From an uncultured Chloracidobacterium sp. (lineage in GTDB: Bacteria; Acidobacteriota; Blastocatellia; Chloracidobacteriales; Chloracidobacteriaceae), in the NCBI GenBank assembly GCA_937966115.1, contig CALCKX010000083.1, forward strand, positions 28,342 through 92,341: a stretch of DNA of 64,000 bases, given 5' to 3'. A model generated the notes under the pieces. The model was not told the DNA's origin. It was given only the letters and a program-made list of their open reading frames with translations, and made no database searches. Positions 50,134-58,044 of the stretch are shown here, in pieces; within the stretch, counting starts at the first letter, position 1, and every line of letters begins with the position of its first letter. Made by a program: the position numbers and the translations under genes.

Positions 50134-50576
50134 CGCTCGGCCTTTTTCTTCATGCGGATTTGGTTGCCGCGCGAGTTGTATTCAACTTCGTCCATCACGT
50201 GGTAGATGAGCATGACGCCGCGCCCGCAGGTGCGTAGGAGGCAGCTTGGATCAGTCGGGTCGGGCAGCGCGTCGAGGTCGAAGCCGTCGCCTTCGTCGGT
50301 GATGGTAAAGGCGACCTCGTCGCCCTGAAACTCGACCAGGACGTGCACGTTTTTAGCCGGATCCTCGTGATTGCCATGCTTGATGGCATTGGCAATCGCT
50401 TCGTCGAGCGCGAGCAGGATGTTGGAGTTCGGGCCGGCGATGCCGCGCGCTTCGAGCAAGGTCATCAGCTCGTGCAGCAGGTCGTGCATGCGAGCGATGA
50501 CGCTGGGGATGACAAACTCCAAACGGTCGGGCGAGGCGTTCGAGGCGGTTGCCCGGTCGGCGGAATGTCCTGCCAT
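50130..50576 (-). CDS. Anti-sigma regulatory serine kinase (RsbW/SpoIIAB-like ATPase)
   Basis: This 148-residue cytosolic protein has the GHKL ATPase fold of anti-sigma kinases: N-box LALDEAIANAIKHGN near residue 60, TITDEGDGFD (G1) near 95 and the CGRGVMLIYHVMDEV G2-like segment near 115. Partners are normally an anti-anti-sigma STAS protein and a sigma factor; neither is adjacent. The next gene starts within its stop codon (ATGA), so the membrane protein is translationally coupled and may be a pathway member. Confidence 0.85.
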   Translation of the reverse strand: MAGHSADRATASNASPDRLEFVIPSVIARMHDLLHELMTLLEARGIAGPNSNILLALDEAIANAIKHGNHEDPAKNVHVLVEFQGDEVAFTITDEGDGFDLDALPDPTDPSCLLRTCGRGVMLIYHVMDEVEYNSRGNQIRMKKKAER

Positions 50577-50666
50577 GTGGCCGCGTGAGTCCTTGCGCTT
50601 GGAATCCTGGCTGCTCGCCCGCTGAGGCTAGCACAGCTTTCGTTCGCTCGGAAATGCGGCGGCTTG

Positions 50667-51446
50667 TCAGAGGGCGGGAGGCGGGGCGGTCGCTGGCTGG
50701 AGTCGCTGCCTGTTGCGGGTGTCGGTGGCGATCTGGCCGTCGCGAATCGTCAGCACGCGATGAGCGTAAGCCGCGATGTCAGGCTCGTGCGTGACCACGA
50801 TGATGGTGTTGCCGCGCTCATGAAGCGTGTCGAGCAAACCCATGATTTCCCGACTCGTGGCGGAGTCGAGGTTGCCGGTCGGCTCGTCGGCCAGAATGAT
50901 GGAAGGATTGTTGACGAGCGCCCGCGCGATGGCGACCCGTTGGCGCTGTCCGCCGGAAAGCTCATTGGGGCGGTGATGCATGCGATGCGCCAGGTCCACC
51001 TGTTCCAGGGCGCGCTTGGCCCGCTCCAGCCGCTCCGCCGAAGGCGCGCCGCTGTAAATGAGCGGAAGCTCGACATTGTGCAGCGCCGTCGCCCGCGGCA
51101 GCAGGTTGAACGTTTGGAAGACAAAGCCAATCTCTTGATTGCGGATGCGCGCCAGCTCGTCGTCGTCCATGGCGGAAACCAGCTTGCCGTTGAGCCAGTA
51201 CTCGCCCTTGGTCGGCGTGTCGAGACAGCCGATGAGGTTCATCAGGGTGGACTTTCCCGACCCGGACGGCCCGACAATGGCGATATATTCATTGCGCTGA
51301 ATGGTAAAGCTCACCCCGTGCAGCGCATGGATAATCTCATCGCCCATGCGATAGGTTTTCCACACATCCTTGGTTTCAATGATTGGCGGCGCCTCGACTG
51401 CCGGCGCAAGGCCATTGGGGGTCATCGGCGCGGTTTGTAAGGACAT
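50667..51446 (-). CDS. ABC transporter ATP-binding protein, MacB/LolD type
   Basis: This 259-residue ATPase has Walker [13 protein letters not shown] near residue 59, Q-loop [10 protein letters not shown], signature [15 protein letters not shown] near 163 and Walker [14 protein letters not shown] with an H-loop VVTHE. The EPTGNLDS segment and the [14 protein letters not shown] start are typical of MacB/LolD/FtsE-class efflux. It follows the MacA-like adaptor by 27 nt, but the FtsX-type membrane permease that should complete the pump is missing locally. Confidence 0.9.
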   Translation of the reverse strand: MSLQTAPMTPNGLAPAVEAPPIIETKDVWKTYRMGDEIIHALHGVSFTIQRNEYIAIVGPSGSGKSTLMNLIGCLDTPTKGEYWLNGKLVSAMDDDELARIRNQEIGFVFQTFNLLPRATALHNVELPLIYSGAPSAERLERAKRALEQVDLAHRMHHRPNELSGGQRQRVAIARALVNNPSIILADEPTGNLDSATSREIMGLLDTLHERGNTIIVVTHEPDIAAYAHRVLTIRDGQIATDTRNRQRLQPATAPPPAL

Positions 51447-51473
51447 GGCGTGCGCTGCGCGCTCCTTTGGGCG

Positions 51474-52925
51474 TTACCCCTTGCTCTTGTCGGACGTATC
51501 GGTCTTGAGGTCGCGGGTGATGGCCGCTCCCGGCTTCATCGCTCGCAGCAGCCGGTAGGGGCCAGTCACGATGCTTTGTCCTTCCGAAAGCCCCTCGACT
51601 ACCTCGATGTCGGTTTCGCCAAGAATGCCAGTCGTGACTGGAACGAACCTGGCCTTGCCGCCTTCATCGACAAAGACGCCGGAGACCTCGGCGCGCTTCG
51701 CCGGCTTCTCCGCGCCCTCGCCGCTGGCCGCCGGCGCGCCGGCGGTCTCCGCCGGGTCGCGGCTGACCAGGGCTTGAAGCGGAATCACCAGGACATTGCG
51801 CCGGGTATCGGTCGTGATGACGGCCGTGGCCGACATGCCGGGACGCAGCCGCGTGCGGTCCTTTTCGGATGGATCGAGGCGAATCTTGACCTTGAAGTTC
51901 TTCGCTTCCTGGGACATGGCGTTGGCGGCGATGGTTTGCCCGGAGCGGGTGACGGCGCTTTGCCCGACTTCCGCGACCTGTCCGGCAATTTCCACGTCGC
52001 CAAGCGAATCCACCTTGACCTTCGCCGGCTGCCCGATGCGAACGTTGGCGATGTCGGTTTCATCCACTTGAACCTCGACATTGATCTCCGACATGTCGGC
52101 GATGGTCATCAGCGGCGTGGTGTTGAAGTTGGCGACGGCGAACTCGCCGACGCGCACGGGCAGGCTCGACACCACACCGTCAATGGGCGATTTGCGAACC
52201 GTTTGGTCGAGGAAGTATTGCGAGTTGATGAGCTGCGCCTGCGCCGCCTTGACGCGCTGCCAGGCGGATTTGCTGGATTCCTCGGCTCGCTGGACGGCAA
52301 TTTCAGAGTCCTTGACGATTTGCTTGAGCCGGTCAATCTGCACCGCCTGCGCGTCATAGGCCGCCTTGGCGACATCATAGTTGGCGCGCGCCGCATCGAA
52401 ATCAGCCCGCGAGACCACCCCGGCTTCGAGCAACTCCGTCGTCCGCTGTAACTGAACCTGCTGCAAGTCGAGCTGCGCCTTGAGACGGTTGAGGTCAGCC
52501 TCCGCCGCGATAAGCTGGGTCTTATTCTGCAGGACGAGGTTGCGCGCGCTGAGCACCTGCGTTTCCGTGGCGCGCGCATCCTGCTCAGAGGCCCGGTAGT
52601 TGGCCTCGGCGCTCTGTTGCGATGTCATTTGCTGCGTCGGATCGACTTTGACCAGCGGCTGCCCCTTGCGCACGATATCGCCCTCTTTGACGAAAATGTC
52701 AGTGACGCGCCCCGCGACTTCCGCCGTAAGGTTGTAAAGCGCCGCCGGGCGCACCTCGCCGGAAGCCGATACCTTGGCTTCGAGCAGGTCGCGGCGCTTG
52801 ACTTGCTCGATTTGGACGCTGAGGGCATCGGTGCGGCGGGTCAGCAGGCTGGCGGCGATGATGCCGGCCGCCAGCAGGGTCGCCCCGCCAATGATAAGCA
52901 GCTTTTTGGTTCGACTAAGCGCCAT
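51474..52925 (-). CDS. MacA-like periplasmic adaptor (membrane fusion protein)
   Basis: ATG at 52925 (MALSRTKKLLIIGG) is preferred over 53021, giving 483 residues. Residues 5-27 are the membrane anchor. The flanking lipoyl half motifs (GRVTDIFVKEGDIVRKGQPLVKVD and SPIDGVVSSLPVRVGEF) surround a long alpha hairpin (~100-235). The beta-barrel region follows (ADMSEINVEVQVDETDIANVRIGQPAKV), then the membrane-proximal domain. It is the adaptor of a tripartite MacAB-TolC style exporter; the ATPase is next, but no permease or TolC gene lies here. Confidence 0.88.
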   Translation of the reverse strand: MALSRTKKLLIIGGATLLAAGIIAASLLTRRTDALSVQIEQVKRRDLLEAKVSASGEVRPAALYNLTAEVAGRVTDIFVKEGDIVRKGQPLVKVDPTQQMTSQQSAEANYRASEQDARATETQVLSARNLVLQNKTQLIAAEADLNRLKAQLDLQQVQLQRTTELLEAGVVSRADFDAARANYDVAKAAYDAQAVQIDRLKQIVKDSEIAVQRAEESSKSAWQRVKAAQAQLINSQYFLDQTVRKSPIDGVVSSLPVRVGEFAVANFNTTPLMTIADMSEINVEVQVDETDIANVRIGQPAKVKVDSLGDVEIAGQVAEVGQSAVTRSGQTIAANAMSQEAKNFKVKIRLDPSEKDRTRLRPGMSATAVITTDTRRNVLVIPLQALVSRDPAETAGAPAASGEGAEKPAKRAEVSGVFVDEGGKARFVPVTTGILGETDIEVVEGLSEGQSIVTGPYRLLRAMKPGAAITRDLKTDTSDKSKG

Positions 52926-53293
52926 GGGTGTGTAAAGACCTTGAATGCGTGGGGCTGGGCGCGGCCAACGCGAGCGAGCCAGGCTCGCGGGCGGCGCGCC
53001 TGGCGCCGGATAGGTTGGCATCGCGCAGTGGCGGAGCGTGATGCAGTCGCTTACGCTTGGAATCGCAAGCGGGTTTCAGGAAAATCGCTTAGGTGAATGT
53101 AAGCCGAAAAATACAAGCCGGCGAAGCGCGGGGCGATCTGGCATGAGCATGGGCTACTGTCTAGGCTATAGCGCCAAAAGCTAATCTAGCGGGGATGCCA
53201 CCTTGGACCAATGCCAATGATAGCCCGCCCGGATGGCGCGCTGTGTGTGGCGACGTACCTTGACGACGACGACGAGGCAGGCGGCGCGCTGAA
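52926..53293. other. Gene-free divergent region between macA-like gene and amidohydrolase
   Basis: This 368-nt region has a GC-rich part near macA and a more AT-rich part around 53090-53180. A short GAC run (GACGACGACGACGAGG) lies just before the amidohydrolase start. I see no consensus promoter with proper spacing, no hairpin with a T-run and no RNA gene. Confidence 0.6.
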
Positions 53294-54661
53294 ATGACAA
53301 TCCTTTACACGGCGCAGTGGGTGCTTCCGGTTTCCGCGCCGCCAATTCAAGACGGGGCGGTCGCCGTCCGCGACGGGCGCATCCTGGCGGTCGGGCCGGA
53401 AGCCGAGGCGCGGGCGCGCCTCGCCCGCTTCGGCGCGTTGGAAACGGTCGCGCTGGGACGCGCCGCGATTTGTCCGGGGCTGGTCAACGCGCACACGCAC
53501 TTGGAGCTGACGGCTTTTCGCGGCCGGCTCGAAGGGCATTCCTTTTTCGATTGGATTCGAACGCTCACGCGCCTGCGCGAGGAGCGAATGGATGCGGATG
53601 ACCTGGACGTGTCGGCGCAGTGGGGCGCGGTTGAAGCGGCGCGCGCTGGCATCACGACGCTGGCTGATACTGAAGTTTCCGGAGCCGGCTTCCGGGCGCT
53701 ATGCCAGAGCGGGTTGCGCGGCATCGCCCACCAGGAGGTGTTTGGCCCCGACCCGATGCAGGCCAAGAAAAGCCTGTTTGGTCTCAAGCGCCGCGTCGAG
53801 ACGCTGCGCCGCTCGGAAACCGAGCTGGTTCGCCTTGGCGTCTCGCCCCATGCCGTTTATTCAGTCTCCGCGCTTCTGTTTCGGCTGGTCATCGAGTATG
53901 CCGAGCGCTACGACCTGCCGGTGGCCATTCACTGCGCCGAATCGCAGGCCGAGGACGATTTTCTGCGCAGCGGGCAGGGGCCGTTCGCCGAGCTTTTGCG
54001 CCAGCGGGGCATCGCCTGGTCGCCGCCGCGGGTGTCGGCCATCCGGTATCTCAGCGATTTGAACGCGTTGCGGGTCAAGCCGCTGCTGATTCACGCTGTG
54101 CGCGCCACGGAGGAAGACATCGGGCTGCTGACGTTCCACGGCGCGCGCGTCGCCCATTGCCCGAAGTCGAACGCCAAGTTTGGCCATGGCATCGCGCCAG
54201 TGAGCCAGATGCGCCAGCGCGGCGCGCGGGTCGGTCTCGGCACGGACAGCGTGGCGTCCAACAACGTCTGCGATCTGTTGGATGAGGGGCGCTTCGCGCA
54301 GCTGGTCAGCCGGGCCGCGCGGGGCGACGACCGCCTGGCGCCCGCCGCCGCGCTTTTGCAGTGGATGACGCTGGATGGCGCTTCCGCGCTCGGCCTCGAC
54401 GACCGCATCGGAACGCTGGAAGTCGGCAAGGAGGCCGACCTGATCGGCATCTCGCTGGCGGGTCCGCATCTCGAGCCGGTGTATGACCCGGTGGCGACGG
54501 TCGTGACGGCCGCTACCGGGCGCGACGTGATCTTGACCGTCGTCAAGGGGCGAGTCATTTACGATGGCGCGCGCGTGCTCACGCTGGATGAGGAGCGCCT
54601 TCGGGAGCGGCTGCGCTCGCTTGCCGGGCGGCTGTCGTTCCCCGTGGCGGAAGGCGCCTGA
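53294..54661 (+). CDS. Amidohydrolase, ATZ/TRZ (cytosine/guanine deaminase-like) family
   Basis: This 455-residue cytosolic metal-dependent deaminase/hydrolase carries the first metal motif PGLVNAHTHLELTAF near residue 63, AIHCAESQAEDD near 215, the His in LLIHAVRATEED near 265, VAHCPKSNAKFGHG near 288 and the final Asp in GLGTDSVASNN near 318. HTHLELT...HSFFDWI resembles the aminodeoxyfutalosine deaminase/5'-methylthioadenosine deaminase subgroup. The substrate cannot be fixed by eye. The ATG has no obvious ribosome site. Confidence 0.8.
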   Translation: MTILYTAQWVLPVSAPPIQDGAVAVRDGRILAVGPEAEARARLARFGALETVALGRAAICPGLVNAHTHLELTAFRGRLEGHSFFDWIRTLTRLREERMDADDLDVSAQWGAVEAARAGITTLADTEVSGAGFRALCQSGLRGIAHQEVFGPDPMQAKKSLFGLKRRVETLRRSETELVRLGVSPHAVYSVSALLFRLVIEYAERYDLPVAIHCAESQAEDDFLRSGQGPFAELLRQRGIAWSPPRVSAIRYLSDLNALRVKPLLIHAVRATEEDIGLLTFHGARVAHCPKSNAKFGHGIAPVSQMRQRGARVGLGTDSVASNNVCDLLDEGRFAQLVSRAARGDDRLAPAAALLQWMTLDGASALGLDDRIGTLEVGKEADLIGISLAGPHLEPVYDPVATVVTAATGRDVILTVVKGRVIYDGARVLTLDEERLRERLRSLAGRLSFPVAEGA

Positions 54662-54717
54662 AATAGGCGGCGCACGCGTCGGATCTCTGAGCCGCGGCGG
54701 AGTTTTGATCGGATTTT

Positions 54718-54726
54718 TGATATGAT
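54718..54726 (+). promoter_or_regulatory. Extended -10 promoter of yicC-gmk-rpoZ
   Basis: TGATATGAT is an extended -10 element (TG-n-TATGAT) 48 nt before yicC, in a local T-rich patch. No good -35 exists at 17 bp, consistent with an extended -10 type. Confidence 0.4.
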
Positions 54727-54774
54727 GCCCGGCTGGCTAGCCACAGGCCGGACTTGTGAAAGGATGCCTCGCCG

Positions 54775-55656
54775 ATGAAAAGCATGACGGGCTTTGGCCG
54801 CGCCGCCGTCGCCACCGACGAGTTCTCTCTGACGGTCGAGTTGCGAGCCGTCAACAACCGTTTTCTGGATGTCCAGGCGCGCCTGCCGCCCGAGCTGGCG
54901 TCCCTGGACATCGCTTTTCGGAAACTGGTGCAGGCGCGCTTGCAGCGCGGGCGCGTTGACGCGACCGTGAGCTTGACTCAGCATCGCCCAGTGACGTTCC
55001 TGGTCAACCTCCCGCTGGTGCAGGGGTATGTCGCGGCGCTGCGCCAGGCGCAGGCGGCCACCGGCGTCGCCGGCGACTTCGACTTGAGCCTCATCGCCCG
55101 GCTGCCCGGCGCGATTCAGCCCGCCGCGCAGACCGATGAGGCTTTTTCAGCGCGGCTGGCGGAGGGCTTTCTAGCCGCCGCCGGGCAAGCGCTCGACGCC
55201 CTTGACGCCATGCGCCAGACCGAGGGGCGGGCGCTGGCGCTGGCCATCGCGCCCCGCCTGGACGCGATTGCCGAGCGCATCCCGGCAATCGAGGCGGCGG
55301 CGGCGACGGTTTTCGATGCCCAGCGGGCGCGGCTGGAGCGGCGCCTGCAGGCGCTGCTCCGCGACCTTGGCAGCGTGGACGAAGCCCGCCTGGCCCAGGA
55401 AGCCGCCTATGCAGCCGAGCGCTGCGACATTGCCGAGGAAATTGCCCGCCTGCGCAGCCATGTGGCGCAAATGCGCGATTTGCTGACGAGCGAGACGCCC
55501 GGCGTCGGCAAGGCAATGGATTTTCTCTTACAGGAAATGAACCGCGAAGCGAATACGATGCTGTCAAAAGCTGGCGAGGCTGAAATTCACGACGCGGCGC
55601 TGGCGATCAAGACCGAGATCGAGAAAATCAAGGAGCAAGTCCAGAATGTCGAGTGA
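54775..55656 (+). CDS. yicC: YicC family endoribonuclease
   Basis: This 293-residue protein has the family start MKSMTGFGRAAVATDEFSLT, VELRAVNNRFLDVQARLP, and the C-terminal metal-site region (AYAAERCDIAEEIARLRSHV, GKAMDFLLQEMNREANTML), ending in IEKIKEQVQNVE. YicC is a metal-dependent RNA endonuclease. AAAGGA 10 nt upstream of ATG supports the start. The stop overlaps gmk by 11 nt. yicC-gmk-rpoZ is a widely conserved order. Confidence 0.95.
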   Translation: MKSMTGFGRAAVATDEFSLTVELRAVNNRFLDVQARLPPELASLDIAFRKLVQARLQRGRVDATVSLTQHRPVTFLVNLPLVQGYVAALRQAQAATGVAGDFDLSLIARLPGAIQPAAQTDEAFSARLAEGFLAAAGQALDALDAMRQTEGRALALAIAPRLDAIAERIPAIEAAAATVFDAQRARLERRLQALLRDLGSVDEARLAQEAAYAAERCDIAEEIARLRSHVAQMRDLLTSETPGVGKAMDFLLQEMNREANTMLSKAGEAEIHDAALAIKTEIEKIKEQVQNVE

Positions 55657-56284
55657 CCGTCTGCACTCTCCGCGCCGCGGCATGCTGGTGGCGGTCTCCG
55701 CCCCGTCGGGAGGGGGAAAGTCCACGCTGCTCGGCCGACTTCTGGAAGAGGTGGAGAATCTGCGCTACTCGATCTCTTACACCACGCGCCCGCCGCGTCC
55801 CGGCGAGCGCCACGGCGAGCACTACTACTTCGTGTCGCCAGATGATTTCGAGCGGATGCGCGAACACGGAGAGTTTCTGGAATCGGCGGTGGTGCACGGC
55901 TATTTCTACGGCACGCATCGCAAGTTCGTCGAATCCATCCTTGACCGCGGCCAAGACCTCATCCTCGATATTGATGTGCAGGGCGCGGAGAGCCTGGCGA
56001 CGATCATGCCCGAAGCCACCCGGATTTTCATCATGCCGCCGAGCTACGAGGTTTTGTGTCAGCGCCTCCGCGCGCGCGGCAGCGATGATCCCTCCGTGGT
56101 CACGCATCGCTTGCGGAACGCGGGCCGGGAGGTCCGCCGGTTTCGAGAATTTCACTATGTCATCATCAACAACGATTTTGATCGCGCCCTCCAGGCGCTG
56201 ATCTGCATCGTCAAGGCCGAGCGCGAGCGGTGGCGCCTGTCAGAAAAGGCGCTCGACGCGATTGTCGCCACGTTCCAGGCGTGA
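55646..56284 (+). CDS. gmk: Guanylate kinase
   Basis: This 212-residue enzyme phosphorylates GMP to GDP. The P-loop SAPSGGGKSTLLGRLL is near residue 20 (a Gly replaces the usual Val), then SYTTRPPRPGERHGEHYYFV and the LDIDVQGAESLA motif. The start ATG overlaps yicC and has AAGGAG 10 nt upstream, indicating coupling. rpoZ follows after 61 nt. Confidence 0.95.
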   Translation: MSSDRLHSPRRGMLVAVSAPSGGGKSTLLGRLLEEVENLRYSISYTTRPPRPGERHGEHYYFVSPDDFERMREHGEFLESAVVHGYFYGTHRKFVESILDRGQDLILDIDVQGAESLATIMPEATRIFIMPPSYEVLCQRLRARGSDDPSVVTHRLRNAGREVRRFREFHYVIINNDFDRALQALICIVKAERERWRLSEKALDAIVATFQA

Positions 56285-56345
56285 GCCAGCCTGTTTCGCT
56301 ATCGGCCCGCATTTTTTCGCCATCGGAAGGAGATTTGCCAAAGCT

Positions 56346-56603
56346 ATGACGACTCCAGAAGCGACGCCCAACCATGAGCCTGAAGTGCGTAACATTCCAG
56401 ACAGCAAGTATCGGTTGATCCTGGTCGCCGCGGCCCGCAGCAAGCAGCTCCAGAAAGGGCGCGAGCCGCGCATTCGCTCCGCCAGTCACAAGCCCACGCG
56501 CATCGCGCTGGAGGAGGTCAGCCAGGGACTGGTCCCCTTTGAGGTTCTGCCGCCGCGCGAGTCGGCGATCCCGCATCACGAGGACGGCATTATCAGCATT
56601 TAG
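56346..56603 (+). CDS. rpoZ: RNA polymerase omega subunit
   Basis: ATG at 56346 (MTTPEATPNHEP) with GGAAGGAG upstream gives 85 residues; the track start at 56262 lies in gmk. Omega binds the beta' subunit and helps polymerase assembly. It has YRLILVAAARSKQLQKG with the helix and PTRIALEEVSQGLVPFEV. The position after gmk agrees with the usual order. Confidence 0.9.
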   Translation: MTTPEATPNHEPEVRNIPDSKYRLILVAAARSKQLQKGREPRIRSASHKPTRIALEEVSQGLVPFEVLPPRESAIPHHEDGIISI

Positions 56604-56625
56604 CTCCCAGGGCGGCTCCTGGGAG
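56604..56625 (+). terminator. Hairpin directly after rpoZ
   Basis: CTCCCAGG-gcggct-CCTGGGAG is a perfect 8-bp stem starting right after the rpoZ stop. It is not followed by a T-run, so it may be a rho-type or 3'-end-stabilising structure rather than an intrinsic terminator. The rest of the 194-nt gap to the next gene holds nothing clear. Confidence 0.5.
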
Positions 56626-56797
56626 ACTGGAGCTCCTGGGTCTTTGGCTCAGGCGGTGCGCGCCGCGAATCCGCCGCGGCCCTGGCTTGCGGCGCGCCGG
56701 GTCGGCGGTCATTTGGAGAGAGCCGCGCAGCGAAGCGTCCCCACTTCGCGGATTTATCGATGGCGCGCCCGCCGCGCCGGCTTGTCACATCAAAACT

Positions 56798-57955
56798 ATG
56801 CGAATGATAGCCAGTCGCGCCGAAGATGCATGGCATGCGTTACGCCAGCCGGGCGCTTATGAATGGTGGTACTTTGACGCGCTCTCCGATGACCAGGAAT
56901 ACGGGCTGGTCGCCATTTGGTTTTGCGGCATGCCGTTTTCGGCGGACTACAATGCGCACTTCGAGGCGTATGAGCGCGGGCGCGCCGCGCCGCCGGACCC
57001 TGCCGATTACGCCGCCTTCTCGTTTGCGCTGTATCATCGCGGCCGCCCGATTGCCTACGCGCTGGTCGAGTACGACGAGTTCGCGGCCTCGACCACCCAT
57101 CCGGTGGTTTGCGCCGGACGCAACGCCTTCGCCTACGATCCGACGACAGCGACCTACCACCTTGCCGTGGACGTGGATTTGACCGAGGTGACGACGGCCA
57201 TCCCGGTGGCGGCGGGGCGCCGCCTGACCGGCGCGTTCGCGTTTCGCAACCTCAACGAGAGCTGGTTCTCTCCGGCGCTGGCGGCTTCCAGCTTGGGGCT
57301 GCTGAGCGCGGCGCATGGGACGCATACCTGGAACTTGGTCGCGCCGGTCTGCGCGACGAGCGGCGAGCTGGAGCTGGTCGCCGCCGATGGGCGCTGCGAG
57401 CGGCGCGTGCGCTTCGCGGGGCGCGGCTACCATGACCACAACTACGATCCCGTTCCCATGACGCGCGCCATCAACCGCTGGCACTGGGGTCGGTGTTGGC
57501 GGGGCGACCGCATGCTAATTTACTACCGCAACGAGCCGTTTCCCGGTCAGCCGGGCGCGTTCTCGTTTGGGGCCGTGTTTGACGGCGCGCAGCCGCAAGT
57601 CGTGACGGACGCTATCGAGGTCGCTTTCGAGGCCCAGCGCCGTAACTGGCTGGGGTTGAAGTACCCGCACCGGCTGCGCGTGACCCTGCCCGCAACCGGC
57701 GAGTCGTGGACGATTCGGCAGCAGCATATGGTTGACTCTGGACCCTTCTACGTTCGCTTCCTGAGCAGCCCTGAGCCGGGCGCCGAAGGCGACGCGCATG
57801 GCGTGTCGGAGACGCTCGATGGCGCCCGCTTGCGGTGGCGCATGTTTCGACCGATGATCAAGACGCGCATTCAGCGTCCGCAAAGTCGGGGGGCGCTCTT
57901 GCCGGCTCCAGTCGCCCGGCTGGGACGCACCGCGCTCATCTGGCTCGTGACGTAG
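56798..57955 (+). CDS. CrtC-like carotenoid 1,2-hydratase/hydroxyneurosporene synthase family protein
   Basis: ATG at 56798 (MRMIASRAED), giving 385 residues, is preferred; the upstream 37 codons in the track look like shadow. Hallmarks of the CrtC/AttH lipocalin-like family are GAYEWWYFDALSDD near residue 20, FAFRNLNESWFSP near 150, and GRGYHDHNYDPVPM near 212. CrtC adds water to the ends of acyclic carotenoids. Because the family also contains non-carotenoid proteins and no crt genes are adjacent, pigment function is inferred mainly from the phototrophic context. Confidence 0.75.
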   Translation: MRMIASRAEDAWHALRQPGAYEWWYFDALSDDQEYGLVAIWFCGMPFSADYNAHFEAYERGRAAPPDPADYAAFSFALYHRGRPIAYALVEYDEFAASTTHPVVCAGRNAFAYDPTTATYHLAVDVDLTEVTTAIPVAAGRRLTGAFAFRNLNESWFSPALAASSLGLLSAAHGTHTWNLVAPVCATSGELELVAADGRCERRVRFAGRGYHDHNYDPVPMTRAINRWHWGRCWRGDRMLIYYRNEPFPGQPGAFSFGAVFDGAQPQVVTDAIEVAFEAQRRNWLGLKYPHRLRVTLPATGESWTIRQQHMVDSGPFYVRFLSSPEPGAEGDAHGVSETLDGARLRWRMFRPMIKTRIQRPQSRGALLPAPVARLGRTALIWLVT

Positions 57956-57985
57956 GGCCTTGTAACCTAGGGGCCTGTAACCTAG
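57955..57985. repeat. Tandem duplication GGGCCT(T)GTAACCTAG
   Basis: GGGCCTTGTAACCTAG (57955-57970) is followed at once by GGGCCTGTAACCTAG (57971-57985), beginning in the stop codon of the CrtC-like gene. Likely local slippage; no function seen. Confidence 0.8.
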
Positions 57986-58044
57986 GACGCGCGGCGCGCC
58001 CGCCGCGGGCCGGCGCGCCTTGCCCCGGAGCGTCCCTGGGGGCG

